Source: Sciurus carolinensis
Lineage: Eukaryota; Chordata; Mammalia; Rodentia; Sciuridae
Assembly: GCF_902686445.1 (NCBI RefSeq)
Contig: NC_062214.1
Coordinates: 50,503,177-50,567,176, forward strand
DNA length: 64,000 nucleotides
Direction of reading: 5' to 3'
This document shows positions 12,385 through 24,177 of this stretch, one piece after another. The notes beneath the pieces are model-generated. The model was not told the DNA's origin. It saw only the letters and a list, made by a program, of their open reading frames with translations, and searched no databases. Each line of letters starts with the position of its first letter. Within the stretch, counting starts at the first letter, position 1. The translations under genes and the position numbers were made by a program.

Positions 12385-12397
12385 GGCCCCCTGGTGG
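12385..12397 (-). promoter_or_regulatory. CTCF-like motif (minus)
   Basis: The plus-strand GGCCCCCTGGTGG is the reverse of CCACCAGGGGGCC, the canonical CTCF core. The flanking bases fit less well. With the plus-strand motif 232 bp upstream, the two face each other. Confidence 0.5.
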
Positions 12398-12642
12398 TGT
12401 GTACGTGGTCTTTTACCTGTACTGTTTCTTATCACTTTTCTTGCCCACCTTCTCTTTTTACAGTGGTATTTCTGTTTTCACTGTCATCTTTGCAATTATC
12501 TAACTCTTTATGTTCTTTTATTCTTAGCAGTTAGGACAGTTCTTGTGTCTGAGAATTAGGGATTCCAAATCGGCAGAGAATCAGATCAGGTGATTCTGAA
12601 CAAAAGGATGCCCCGATTAGAACTCTGACCGCACAGGGCATT

Positions 12643-12664
12643 AAAAAAAAAAAAAAAAAAAAAA
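12643..12664 (+). repeat. A homopolymer (22 A)
   Basis: This is an uninterrupted A run with an A-rich extension to about 12676. No retroposon body is visible upstream. Confidence 0.9.
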
Positions 12665-13996
12665 GACAAACAAAAGATACTATATATTTTTAAAGAAAAT
12701 ATTCCTATTTAATCCCAGTTCCCAGGTCCCCCCCAAGTTATCCCAAAGCACAGAGAGTATGATTTGTCTCATGGTGGGGACCCTCTAGGGTGTGCTTGTG
12801 CAAGGATGGCTCTTTCTCTGCATCTTGGCTGTTTCCTGGTGACCTGGCTGTCTTGTGCTATCCCCAGGTCACCCATTAGCCACTATGGGCTCTTAGACCC
12901 AGGGAGGTGTGGTCACACTTCCTATGGGGCCAGCAACTCTGTCATCTGTAGCTGTGGTCCTTTAGCTCATCTTACAATGAGCTGCTCAGACAAGGAAATT
13001 CTCAGTCCTGCCTGCCAGGCAGAGTGGCCTCCGTCTGCTTGGATTCTAATGGAACAGTGCCCCATCTGGTCTGTCAGGCCCACTAAGAACAAGGAAGGGC
13101 ACATGGAGACTGGGAGGCATTCTACCCAGGGGACCCACTCACCTGAATGTCCAGAAAGGCCTGGACATCTGTACTGTTTCTCATTTTATTCCCCAAAGAG
13201 TCTTGACTTGCTCAATGCCAGTCAAGTCCCCTTTCTGCCTAACATCTCCAGGAGTGATAGCAGTGTCCCTCAGAGAGGTTTGGTTTCTTAAAGGGGCATT
13301 TGGGGTGTTAGTCCAGTAAGTATCCATCAAGACTTTGTTTTATGTATGTTGTGAGGCCCAGTACAGAGAGAATCCCAGTAATTATTTGGTGAGTTACAAC
13401 AAGCAGACAGCCAACTTGAATTAATTTAGGCCCCACATGACTGTTTCCCCCTCAACAGCCATTTGTTAGGCTTTGGACTTAATAGGACAGTGATCTCACT
13501 TGAGTTTTTCACCAGGTCTCAAGCAGCACAACTACTGTTTGTCTCCTTTTCCATATAATCCTTTCATCATCCTTAAAACTTGACATTTTCAAAACCCCTT
13601 GAGCTTTTTTAGTCTGTTATCCTACCATAAGATAAACAAGTAAAAAAAGGAAGTGACAAGGTGGAATAAAAGATGTGGAGGGGAGCAGGTTTCCTCAAAG
13701 ATGGTGGGAGACAAGGAATGTCACCCTTTCCAACATGTAGCCCAAGCAACCCATTGGTGGCCTGGGTGGAGTTCCCCAGGGGGCAAGTTGACACTTGAGC
13801 ACCCAAGACCTTTTATTTTGCTTCTTCCTGTCTTGAGACTGATGACTGTGTAGAGATATTCCTTTTAGCCCTGCCAAAGATTGGGAGCATTAGATAGCAG
13901 TCTGAGGGAATAAAGTGCCCCTCATTCCCACAGCTCAGGTTACCAGATATAGTGCTCTGCCTATAACCAGCGTTTATTGTGACCTTGACTTTGCAG

Positions 13997-14044
13997 AATG
14001 GACTTTGATGATGAAGATGGCGAAGGTCCCAGTAAATTTTCAAG
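13997..14044 (+). CDS. ARNT2: ARNT2 exon 3: acidic linker before the bHLH domain
   Basis: This short 48-bp exon encodes about residues 49-65. It completes Gly49, then reads MDFDDEDGEGPSKFS and leaves AG, the first two bases of Arg65. The acidic stretch, with six Asp/Glu in nine residues, sits between the nuclear-localisation patch and the DNA-binding basic region. It corresponds to the MDFDDDGEG segment of ARNT; the extra acidic residue and PSKFS are diagnostic of ARNT2. The acceptor is TTGCAG (13991-13996) and the donor is CAAG|GTAAGT, which matches the consensus closely. In ARNT an alternative 15-residue insert is spliced in just after this position; see the candidate micro-exon at 14391. 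Confidence 0.96.
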
Positions 14045-14390
14045 GTAAGTTTATTTTACTTTCTTTAAAGAAGCCAATAGACAGCAGTCACCTTCCTGGG
14101 CACACAGGAATTTAATGTCTTTTGCCATTGAAAAAGCTGTTGACTGACTTCAGCCTTCTTGCTTGTGCCTCATTCTGTGCTGGGTTTGATCCATTGGTAG
14201 CTAGCTATAAGCAGCTTTGCTGTATCCCAGCCTGATGATCAGAAGTTAAGTTAGAAATTCTTGATCCTGTTGGCTTTTTTTTTTTTTAGTGTAACAATGA
14301 CTAGTAACTTTAATGGGCTCCTTTTTTAAAAGACCTAGAGTTCATTTAGGAAAAAAACTACCATGATGAGTTCCTTTTTTTCTACTACAG

Positions 14391-14435
14391 AAAATAAGAA
14401 GAAACATGAGAAAGGTAGGTGGCCCTGTCCTTAGT
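14391..14435 (+). other. Candidate micro-exon in ARNT2 intron 3 (unconfirmed, stop-containing)
   Basis: A good acceptor (TTTTTTTCTACTACAG, ending 14390) is followed by two donors: GTAGGT at 14415, giving a 24-bp exon, and GTAAGT at 14436, giving a 45-bp exon. In the incoming phase (AG from exon 3) the third codon is TAA, so inclusion would truncate ARNT2 before the bHLH domain. In ARNT, an alternatively spliced exon of 15 codons sits at the equivalent position. No sequence similarity to that exon is visible, so homology is not claimed. This could equally be a chance pair of sites. Confidence 0.25.
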
Positions 14436-16380
14436 GTAAGTAAAAATTGGTTTGGGGTTCCTGAGAACCATCACTCACTGGCCATGTGCTGGGTTCTGTG
14501 GGACTGTCCTGAGTGAAGAACACCTGGCAGAAAGGCCCCTGGATCACAGATCCTGGTGGTATTGTAAACATTATGGACACAAAGGATAAGGCAGGCCTGG
14601 CCCCATGGCTCCTTGTTTCCCCTTTGGTTTGTTCTGTTTGAGGCATGATAGGAAGTGTGGCAGTGTGGAGAGGAAGGTACCAGGCATTCTGTCATTCTAA
14701 GCACAGTCCCATCTTTGCCCAGGTTAATTGTAGAAGGTCCTGTCTTGGCATTTCTCTCTGTCACTTAAGCCTCCAACCTTCCTAACTCTTGGTTGTTGGT
14801 GAACTTGAAAACTTGCCACATTTGGTGGTTGCTTTTCTCCTGCTTCTGTGGACCACTGTTTGGTCTGCAGCCTCAGTTGTTCAAAACAGTTTTGAGAAGA
14901 ATGATGTCTATACTGAGCTCCCCAGCCCACTGAACTACCTGTTTGCTCGTCCCTGTGTTGGTTATTTTTTGGTTATGGTTCCTTTTATCCAGGACCAAGG
15001 TGGTCATTGCTGTGAATTTAGCATTTTTCCCACAAGTCCAAGAGGGACCCCTTCCTCATTAGTTTCCAGGGATTACCAGAGTCTTGAAATCTATAGTAAA
15101 CTTCTCTTTATCCCATAAACTTTCCTCTCCAAGAACATGTCCTTCCATCTCCTGGTTTCTGCTTTGGGTGAAACAATCGAAAAAAGATTGAAAACATTTC
15201 GATCACTAGCAACCTTAGAATTTCCAGTTGAAACAAGACATGGGTTTCAACCCCTTAGTGCAGACAGGAGCCCAGCTTGCACTTACCCCCATTTTCTTGG
15301 TCATGTTCTAGCAGCAGGGAGTGTTTCCTTTCTGAAAAGGAACTGGCCTTGGGAAATCTCCCTGCTCCAGTTCTCTTTGGCTGTACATATCCTCTCTGTA
15401 AAAGGAAACAATGACTTTGATTCCTCTGTGTTAAAATCCCCCTTGTGATGGCATGTTAACCTCAGGAAATGATGATCCTGGGGTCTCAGAACATTAAAAG
15501 GAAGGAGATGAGGAGCAACATTTGGCTGATATTGAAGATTAATGTCACTGATGAAATAACAGACCTGGAGACAAAGAGTGCATTGCCTTTGGCCCAGGCA
15601 CTAAAAAACAGAAGCCATGAACTATGTAACTCTGCAAGCCAGTCAATGAGTCAGAATTTAGTCGGGATTTACACCTAGGCTTCTAGGAACCACATCCTTT
15701 CTCCTACATGTTAAAAGTAACACAGGAATCCAGGATGTACTTCCAACATACACTGTTCTTATTGGGCTGAGTTCATAGGACCACAGAGGTCACTTCCTCT
15801 ACAGAGCAGGGGCACCTGTGGGTACATCTCAACTCAGAGCCGGAGAGATAACTAAGTCTACTCCCTCCCTTTCCACTCTGCCAGTGGCTGCTGTCCCGGG
15901 GAAGAGGAGAGCCTGCTTCAGACCACCTCCTGCAGGCCCTGGTCAGGCAGACTCTGGTCAGTCAGGCCCTGGTGAGGCACATCTGGGGCCACTCCTGTTT
16001 CCTGCTCCTCTGCTTGCAGTCAGTCAAGAGAAGCCCCTTAGGTGAGGTCTGGAAGAGATGGATGCTGAGATACGAGCCAGTACTTGCTATAATTTGTTGA
16101 CTCAGAATCCAGGAAGGGTGATGTGACACGATTTTTGTCCCCTGATGTGTGTGTAGTCAGCTTTCCTTGCATTTCTTGAAGGTAGTCCCAAGTTTAAATA
16201 TTCTGCTTATCATAAGACCTTGTGTCTCGATTTTTTATTTGGGAAATGTGGCCAGTAGTCACTTTTGAGCTAAATCATGGCAAGTTTGGTGTTCCTGTCT
16301 TCTTACAGCCAGGCTCATCACAGCAAGCCTCAGGTGGAATAAAGTAGTAGATGTGAAGCTGCCATTGCTGCCTCATCTCC

Positions 16381-16443
16381 CATGCATGCACATGCACTCA
16401 CATGCACACACACATACACACACAGTTGTATTCACACACACAC
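16381..16443. repeat. CA-rich microsatellite
   Basis: The tract mixes CATGCA, (CA)n and CACATACACA units, interrupted at 16425-16431. It is suitable only as a length-variable marker; nothing functional is implied. Confidence 0.9.
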
Positions 16444-18190
16444 TCCAGGATCCCTCCCAGGGCCAGGAATTCTGTCAGCCTGCTTCACCACATCCTGAGG
16501 CCTCACCTGTGTTTGTGCTCCTTTGGGGCTGTGACATAGCTCTGTTGGTATTAGATGTTTCCCTTATCCTGGAAGTCACGGGGACAGGTGGGACAGAAGC
16601 CAGATTGTAGTGGGCTGAGGACTGATTGTCAGATAAGAAAATGAATGGAGATGACTCTTTGAGTAGTTGGATGTAGGTAAAAAAGGAAGAGGGCATGTGG
16701 GGCCCAAGGAGGATGGGAAGCCCATGAACACATCTACATGAGGAGGAGAAAGAGGATAGCCTAGAAGATTCTGCGACAAGACTGAGAAGAGGTGGGTTCA
16801 GAGGATCGAGAAAGAGGAAGAAGAGCTCCACGTCCACCAAGAGGATCACTCATTCTCTGAGACAAAGGAAAGAGATGCAGAGATAGCCAAATGTGAAGCT
16901 GGTGGATTTCAGAAGGTTACTACTTCTTGGTTGAATAGGAAGTGAGACCATGTGCAGTAAATGGTCAAACATCTAACAGTATGCTGAGAGAAAATTTGGG
17001 ATGTCCCTAGATTGAACCAAAGGAAGCTAACTAAAGAAAGAGACATAAGAATTTCAAAACCCTGTTGAAATTATGTACCACAGATGTGAGGCGGCACCAC
17101 TCTGCACCATGGACTGATGCCCTGCAGCACTAGCAGCAGCTGGCTTCACAGTCTCATGGTTGGGTGGGGTGGGTAATAGGGACAGATGCAGGTATGGTGG
17201 TTGGAGTGTTGCAGAGAGTGCAACTGAAGACGTCAAGCTATAGATCCAACTGCAGAGGATTCAGGAGAAGCCCAGGAGCCAGGAAGGAATAAGAGCTAAT
17301 TGTGTGAGAGAAAAAAGGAGGTGGCCAGAAAGTGAAAGTGGCAGTATGGTCAGGGAATAGTTCTAATTTAGTAGGAGTCTGGGAACGCTGGAAAAGAGGA
17401 AGTTGTGGTCAAATAGTGGGAAATAGCTGAGGTCTGGTGGAGTAGGGGAAGGAAGGTCCTGGGTGAAGAGGCAGTAAAGGCACAGAAAGGTGGGGCATGT
17501 GCTGCCTCACACTGAGGAAGTTGGAGAACTGGGTGTCTCTATGGGTAGTCAGTGATGATAATGATAAAGAGTTTGGAGGGTGGTAGAGACAGACACCATG
17601 AACTTCAGAGGAGGATGCTCTTTGCCTAAGAGGCCAAAGGAGTAAAAATACAGAGTTGGCAAGGTCTAGGCCAAAGAAAACAGCCTCCTCACCTACCTCC
17701 TGACATTGCATTAGTAAGTCGCTGGTCCTGACAGCAGATGGTGATGAACTCTTCACCTCCTGGAAACTTCTGATCACACACCAGAAAGGGATCCTCCAAA
17801 GATGAACCCCCCTGACAGCTGGTAATAATGCCACACCCTCCTTCAGAGAGGTCAGAGCAGCCTCATCCACCAGGAAGGCAGGCACCCAATCCCACCAGCA
17901 CCACCACAAGCCCATGCTCACAGAGGCTGCAAACCTCCCCATTGCAGTGAGCCTTCAGGGTATCTCCCTATTTTCAAGGTCCACTGGGTTTAACATTTTC
18001 TAGGGAGTCCCAGGATTTTGTCCTGAGTCTGTAGCCAGAATCAGTGGCCACCAGTGGGGAATAACTTCTTGAATGTTGTTTCAGAGTGGGCCAGCCAATA
18101 TCCCAGAGCTGCACCAAGAGTCATTTACACATCATGCTCTTCATGTGACTTACATTTGTAATACTTCATTAAAACAAGAGTAGATGTTTG

Positions 18191-18375
18191 GTGTAGTAAT
18201 TGCAGTGACTCAGGAGACTGAGGTGGGAGGATCACAAGTTGGATGCCAGCCTCAGCAAGGCCCTAAGCAACTTAGCGAGACCCTGTCTCAAAATTTATAA
18301 CAAGTGAAAGTGCTGGGGATGTAACTCAGTGACAATGCACCCCTGGGGTTCAATCCCCAGTACCAAAAATAAAAG
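18191..18375 (+). mobile_element. Composite B1-like/ID-like SINE (plus)
   Basis: In sense order: GGGAGGATCACAAGTTGGAT, CCTCAGCAAGGCCCTAAGCA, GAGACCCTGTCTCAAAA, then the ID-like part GCTGGGGATGTAACTCAGTG and GGGGTTCAATCCCCAGTACC, with an A-rich end. This copy shows the composite structure most clearly: a B1-like half followed by a tRNA-like ID half with an intact B-box-like GGTTCAATCCC. Confidence 0.9.
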
Positions 18376-18881
18376 ACTGGGATATAATGTGGTGGTAATG
18401 GAAGCATAAGTAATGCAAATATCTTCTTAATGTTAGATTTATAATTTATGAACAACCAAGAATTCCTTCCCCAAACTTTATTATTGTCACTGAATGGTAC
18501 CATCCTGATATTTGCTGCATTCAGACTTACTCTGTTGCCTTTCTCAAAAGACCCCAAAGACCTTCAGAGTTATTCTTTATACCCATTACTGCAGATTCAG
18601 TTCTAGTGCTCCAGGCAATCTGAAGCCTGCATTGATGACTTCCTGGACTTTCTTTAATCTATCAAGGGCTGACTCCCAAATTACCTCCATCTGACATGCC
18701 CTGTTAAGGTTGGAGCACCCAGTTGCACCAGGCCAAAATTACTCCTTTTATTTTGTAGGTTTGACCAGAGATCTCTAAAGTTATTAGCAAGTAAAGATAT
18801 TCACAATAGGAAAGTTTCCACCAAATGGACCCCCATTTTGGTAGTTACCTTTGGTTTTGGGCCATATTTAAGCTTATGGGG

Positions 18882-18900
18882 TTTTTTTTTTTTTTTTTTT
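18882..18900 (+). repeat. T homopolymer (19 T)
   Basis: This is a plain T run with no element attached that I can identify. Confidence 0.9.
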
Positions 18901-19398
18901 CCTGGTTTTATAGGTTGTGGTGCTATTTGATTTTTTTAATCTTTCTGTCTGAATTTACCACCCTGTTTTGTTAATAAGCATGATAACCAAAACCCTGTTG
19001 ATAAGGAAAAATATGCAAGATAGGTGTGTCCTGCAGAGATCTTTCCTGGCAGAAAAGGGAGAGGGTTGTTGATGCTGAAAATTCTTAGTCCATGCATCGT
19101 AGCTTAGAGAAATGCTGCTTTCATTTCTAGGTGGGAAATGTTCAGAGTACTTCTGATGGCAGAGGATGACCAAGCAACAGCAAGGATCACCATGTTTTGT
19201 TCATTGTTATCAGTCATTATGGGAAGGACACACTGGATGGGCCATAAGTGGTTGCTTTTAAATAGGAAGAGATCAAGTGGAGCCTTTTTGGCTCTAGCAA
19301 ACACCCAGCATAAGCCCTTCCTAGCTTTCCATGCCTTTTTCCTCCTCTTCCTGAGATGCTGGCTCCTTCCTTCCTTTTTCCCCTCTCTCTTTCTTTCT

Positions 19399-19576
19399 AC
19401 TGGGAATTGAACTGGGAGCACTATATCACTGAGCTGCATCCCCAGCCCTTTTTTGAGACAGGATCTCAAAGTTTCTTAGGGTCTTGCTAAGTTGCTGAGG
19501 CTATCCTGGAACTAGCAATTCTCCTCTCAGCCACCTGAGAGCTGGGATTACAGGCATGCACCATAGCACCCAGCCC
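19399..19576 (-). mobile_element. Composite B1-like/ID-like SINE
   Basis: The reversed ID-like part begins at ACTGGGAATTGAACTGGG and continues GAGCTGCATCCCCAGCCC. A shortened linker leads to GAGACAGGATCTC, then GCTGGGATTACAGGCATGC. The A/T linker seen in the other copies is missing. Confidence 0.87.
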
Positions 19577-19855
19577 TGCTTGATTTGTATGAGTCAAAAA
19601 AGTGTTGCTGGTAAGTGTCACTTGGTACATTGTAGTGCTTGTGCAGTTGAATCACAATGTAGTTCATTAGTGCCTATGTCATGTCAGTAGGTTAGGGGTG
19701 ATTCAGGTCAGGACACAAAGGCATGGTTTGTGTCTTAGAGGGAAGTAATTCCCTAACATTATGCCAATATGGATCAATTGTTTCTTCACATGAAATGTTT
19801 GGCTCTCATGTGATTGATTTGTAATTCAGTGCCCTTCTTACCATGTTTTTAAATA

Positions 19856-19950
19856 CTTTTTCTTTTCTTTTCTCTCTCTCCCTCCCTTCCTCCCTTCCTT
19901 TCTTCCTTCCTTCCTTCCTTTCTTTATTTTTTTCTTTCTTTCTTTCCTAC
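19856..19950 (+). repeat. Pyrimidine tract (CT/CCTT/CTTT) ending in a CTACAG acceptor-like site
   Basis: About 95 bases are almost pure C/T, in CTTTT, CTCTCC, CCTT and CTTT units, followed directly by ACAG at 19949-19952. It is a microsatellite-like tract; the acceptor-like end may be fortuitous. Confidence 0.9.
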
Positions 19951-20164
19951 AGAGATTAATCTTGATTTGAAATATTAGCCAGATAACACTAGAATTTTTG
20001 CACAAAGGGAACGAAATAATTTAAAGAATCGTTAAGTAGTCTTAAACTGTGTCTTTTTGGAAGCTGCTGGCACCTCCCATGAAGCCTTAAATATCTTTGC
20101 CTCTTGCTCTCTGCAGACCTTGTAGCTCTGGATCTAGAACCAATTAGTGCTCTGTAGAGGAGAG

Positions 20165-20335
20165 GGTGAAATCAGGGCAGACCTGGCTCAGTTACTGGTA
20201 AGTCAGTGTACCTCTTCAAGCATCAGGTTCCTCTTCCATAAATAGAAGAGGTATTTCCTTACAGGGCAGTTATGAGGATCAAGTGCAGCAATAGCTAGAA
20301 AGTGCTTAGTTAGCTGAAAGATGCTGTTGAAACAC
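20165..20335 (+). mobile_element. MIR SINE fragment
   Basis: The sense order GGCTCAGTTACTGGTAAGTC, GTACCTCTTCAAGCATCAGG, TTATGAGGATCAAGTGCAG and AAAGTGCTTAG follows the MIR consensus from the middle to the 3' part. Confidence 0.65.
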
Positions 20336-22759
20336 AAAGGACAAGTGCACCCTTGAGAATGAGGGTTATCAGAGGCTCTGCGCCTCCCTTTTAGAAGATC
20401 TGGACTTTCTCAGGCTCCTTTTCCCTATGTTTCGAGTTAACCTTATATTCAGCCTAGACACACAGATACACATGGGTAAAGAGAGACAATGAAAGCACTT
20501 AGGTTCAGTGTGTGGCTCTTCTCAGCCAGGCCTGCATGTGAGCTGTTCCTGTCTCAGAGTCCTCAGGGACCTGGATATGTCCTTGGGGCATTAGCTCAAG
20601 GGGATCTCCTCATCACACACTCTCACAGTATCCTCTCCTTCAACTTTAGGACTCAAGGGAATGATAGGCAATTATGTCAGCTCCTGTTCAGCATCTTTAT
20701 TTAGATTTTGTGCAGTTCTCCTTTTTAATTTTAATCAAGATAGGCTTATGCCTCACTGTTCTGATTAAACTTAAGTGAGTACTATGGAACAGAGTTGGAA
20801 AAGAAACCCATTAGCCAGTGCTTAGTTGCACCTCTTCTTTGTGAGCCCTTGATTTCCACAGCTGTGTCCTGGAGGCCAAGCTATGGGTCCTCTTGCACCA
20901 GCAGAGGAGTCTCTGAAGGTGACAAATTTGCCTGTATTCCTGACTTGCTGCAGAGCCCCAGTCCTCTCCCAGTGTCTTTATTGATGCCACTCAACTCTTT
21001 ACTAGCTCGTGGGACTCATGCAACTTGCATGAGTTTGCAGCCCCTTCCTGCAGTTATTCTGAGTAGACCCCAAACCTTCCTCTTCCCTTGAGGAGGGGGT
21101 AAACTTGATTCCGCAAGCCTGGTGTTGGAGATTTGCCTCTCTGTTTTCATAAGATGCTCTTTTCTATTGTTCTTTACCTCCATGAAGGCTTATAAATGAA
21201 ACTACACACACATATGTATGCCACTTGTTTATCAAATCTTGTTGCTAGGTAACTGGCAGCTCTTTTTTGACATTCTGCTAGTAACTCAGTCTTATTAAGA
21301 TATAAAATGGTCAGAGCATTTTCTAGACTAGCCAGTGAATACAGTTTTTAAATAATCAGTTTTTCAATCAGTTGCCCTAATGTTGTCTTCTTCATGCATT
21401 TTATCCCTCAAATCAAGTTTATCAAGCACCATGGTAAAGTTGTTCTAGATCTCTCTTTAAGAACCTGACAAAGACACCACCCACCACTGGCAGATGTTTA
21501 TGGTCCAGGGCAATATGGTAAAGTGCTTTTGGAAAATAATATCAAAAGCAAATACACTTTGATGTGCTTCATTGGAGCAGTTGTGAGGGAAACTAGCTGA
21601 GGGGTTTGAACTTAACTCATAAGTTTGGAGGTCATCACTATTTAAGAGAAGGGTCAGATTTGCCACAATGCTAGGAGTGAACTGGAGGGATATGAGACTG
21701 GAGAGGAGGGATGAGAGGAGACTTAACCCCAGAGTGACAGCTACAGCAGGCAGGTTGGGGAAGGGAAAAGAGAATCACAAGATTTACGTACAGTTTTGAC
21801 TTAGACAAAAGCTTGATGCAAAGACACATTTCACCATGGATGAACTGAAGAAAAGCATGTTCCGATAGAGAGGCATTGAGTGCCCAAATGTGTTAGAATA
21901 GAGAAGAAGGTAGTATGGGGGGCCTGACTAAGGAACTGCTAAAAGTCAGGCTGAGGAGTTGGCGTGTGGACCTCAGCTGGTGGGAGCAAGTTAGCCTTCC
22001 CAAGATACTTCGAGTAGAAGATCTTGGAGGAGAGGAAAGCCCTTCCAGAGAGGACCCGCTCAAGAGAGTGCAGGCAGCTGGAAAGGACATGGGGTCCTGA
22101 GTGGAGTCCTGCATGATGAGTGCACTGCCCTGAGCCCTGGAGTTCCTGCCTGACATCCTCCCCACGTGCATTCTCCACATACCATCTTTCCCAGGTCTGC
22201 CTGGAGGAAATGTGAGCTGTCAGGGTGGGGAAGAGCTTCTCTGGGAGCTGTCCAGACTTCAGTGAAAAGGCCTGTCTGAGGGTGCAGGACACTCATCTGC
22301 TCTGGGATGTGGAGTGAGAGGGAAAGAAAGAGCTCCTGTGTCTTTTCCAGATGATTCCTGCCAGCACTAGAGAGCTCAGGAATCCTCTAGCCAAATTCCC
22401 ACATTCACCACTTTTCCTCTCTCTGATTGCCCTGCCTGCTACCCTTTCTTCTCTGGTTATCAGTAAATAAACCCTGCTGGTTTCTCCAGAGCCTCTTCTC
22501 CAGGAGCAGATAGACCCTTCCTTCCCAGGAGGGTCTTTACTCTGTGAAAAAGAGTAGTCACCTGGGAGGTACTCCTGGAGGTCCTAGCCTAGCTCACCTC
22601 AAACCCACCCTCAGGAATTCCTTGCTGGTCTCAGCCTTCATCCCCTCCTTTCAACAAGGCTCACCAGCCCAGGGGCCTCTCCCAGGAATCACCTGCAAGG
22701 GCACATAACACATAGCACCAAGGCCCTTATCAGCCTGGCCTCCCTCGCGGCTTGCTCTT

Positions 22760-23230
22760 GTGGTCTGGCACAGATCCCCAGCTTCTGTTGCTTCTCAACT
22801 TCTATTGCTCCTTTGGGCCCCAGGTCAGGACCTGTTTTCTCACAGCCCTCAGTGCTTCCTTCCAGTTCTAGGCCTTTTTTTTTTGATCCTCTTGATCCCC
22901 TTTCCAGAGCAGTCCTCCTCTGCCCACTGCCACATGAGGTCTATCCAACCATTTCCCACTGCCCTGCCCACCTCTTCCAACTTCTGATCCCTGGACCACA
23001 CCTTCCTCAGCTCTCTCCATCTTTTCTGTGGTTTTTACTTTCCCTGTGCCTTTCTGAGCATTTAATCATAGTTTGCCTTTGGTTCCCACCATGCAAAATA
23101 TATGTTTTACTTTTCTTATTAACCCCACCTTCTGCTTGGGGACCAGGACTGGGCTTTTCTTATTTTCGCTACTGTCTCCTCCCTCTTGGGGCCTTGTCCA
23201 GGGCCCTTTGTATGGAAGGTACACACCTGC
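22760..23230 (+). mobile_element. Possible L2 3' region (sense)
   Basis: The C/T-rich text has features of the L2 3' region, including GGGGACCAGGACTGGGC and CCTTGTCCAGGGCCCTTTGT ahead of a diverged end. Similarity is weak and the assignment is tentative. Open frames that cross it are not considered coding. Confidence 0.35.
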
Positions 23231-23826
23231 AGCTCAGGTCAGCTCACTGCAGGGACCTCTCCTACAGTCTCCCTACCCCTGCCTCTGCTCACAGAGGACC
23301 TCAGCACGTGTGCCTCGCATGCCATCAGGCTTGACTGGCATGTCTGTCCCCCAGACTGGGAGGATGGGGTGTTAAGCTGTTTAATACATGCAGTGTTTGG
23401 AGGCAGCCTTGCCTGAGGTTGTTCCTTTCTTACTGTTAGTGTCACTCATTCTTTGAGCACCAGCAAAATCCTAAATCCTGCAACAGACATGGGGTATATT
23501 TTTTGACAGTTCTTTTATCCCAAGTCACAGCTTTGTCTTAGCGTTGTTGAACTGGGTTGGCTGTTACCCTATTCCAAGCCTAAAGTTAATAATCCCCAGA
23601 TGGAGACAGGCTACCAGCCCTTCTGTTAGCTTTCCATCTTTAATGCATCACAGTGCTTTTTCAAAGAATTGGTTATTTGTTGTTTAATAAGCCAGGGGTG
23701 CACCTGTTCCGTTACTATGCTGCAGAAAATGTGTTAGGTAATAACAAATGCTCATTCACAACCTTATACCAAGTAATTCGTGAAAGTTTTGGTCTACTTA
23801 GTGACACAAAGAATAGTATGGCTCTG

Positions 23827-24177
23827 CAGGTGCTCCTTGACTTACCACAGCATCATATCCAGCTAACCCTGTCGTAAGTTGAAAATATTGTTAAGTCCAA
23901 AATTCATTTATTTTCACCTCACCTACCAGACATCACTCCTTAGCCTAGCCCACCTCAAATAGTCTCACAATACTTACATTAGACTGCAGTGACTAAAACC
24001 ATCTGTGCAAACCCATTTTATAATGAGGTATTGAGTGTCTTGTGTAATTTATTGAATACTGTACAAAAATTAAAAAACAGAATGTACCATGAAGGCATGT
24101 TAAAGTACAGTTTTTACTAAACTGTATCACTCTCACACCAGCATAAATTTTAAAAATTATGTCAGGGACCTTCATAT
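23827..24177 (+). mobile_element. Tigger-type (Tc1/mariner-pogo) non-autonomous DNA transposon
   Basis: The 5' part reads CAGGTGCTCCTTGACTTACC, then CTGTCGTAAGTTGAAAATA and CACTCCTTAGCCTAGCCCACC. The 3' part includes TAAAGTACAGTTTTTACTAA and GTCAGGGACC. These fit the Tigger-derived family whose ends read CTCGACTTACGATGG-like; the subfamily is not certain. No transposase frame is present. Confidence 0.75.

Larger units (their letters stand above)
7229..13996 (+). other. ARNT2: ARNT2 intron 2
   Basis: This is a 6.8-kb intron from GTAAGC at 7229 to the acceptor TTGCAG at 13991-13996. It contains the A-rich-tailed retroposon end at about 7640-7855, an antisense SINE at 11460-11668, a 22-A run at 12643-12664, and two CTCF-like motifs at 12140-12152 and 12385-12397. 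About 7900-11400 and 12700-13900 show no repeat or gene that I recognise. The open frame at 12764-13291 has no recognisable domain and is probably chance. Confidence 0.9.

Noticed and set aside
12764..13291. A 175-residue plus-strand open frame in intron 2
   Set aside because: It is mixed in composition, with no domain and no splice partners. I would reconsider only if a transcript or conserved protein match were shown.
17409..17942. A 177-residue minus-strand open frame in intron 3
   Set aside because: It shows no recognisable domain, is low in charge pattern and has no upstream exon or promoter evidence. It is treated as chance.
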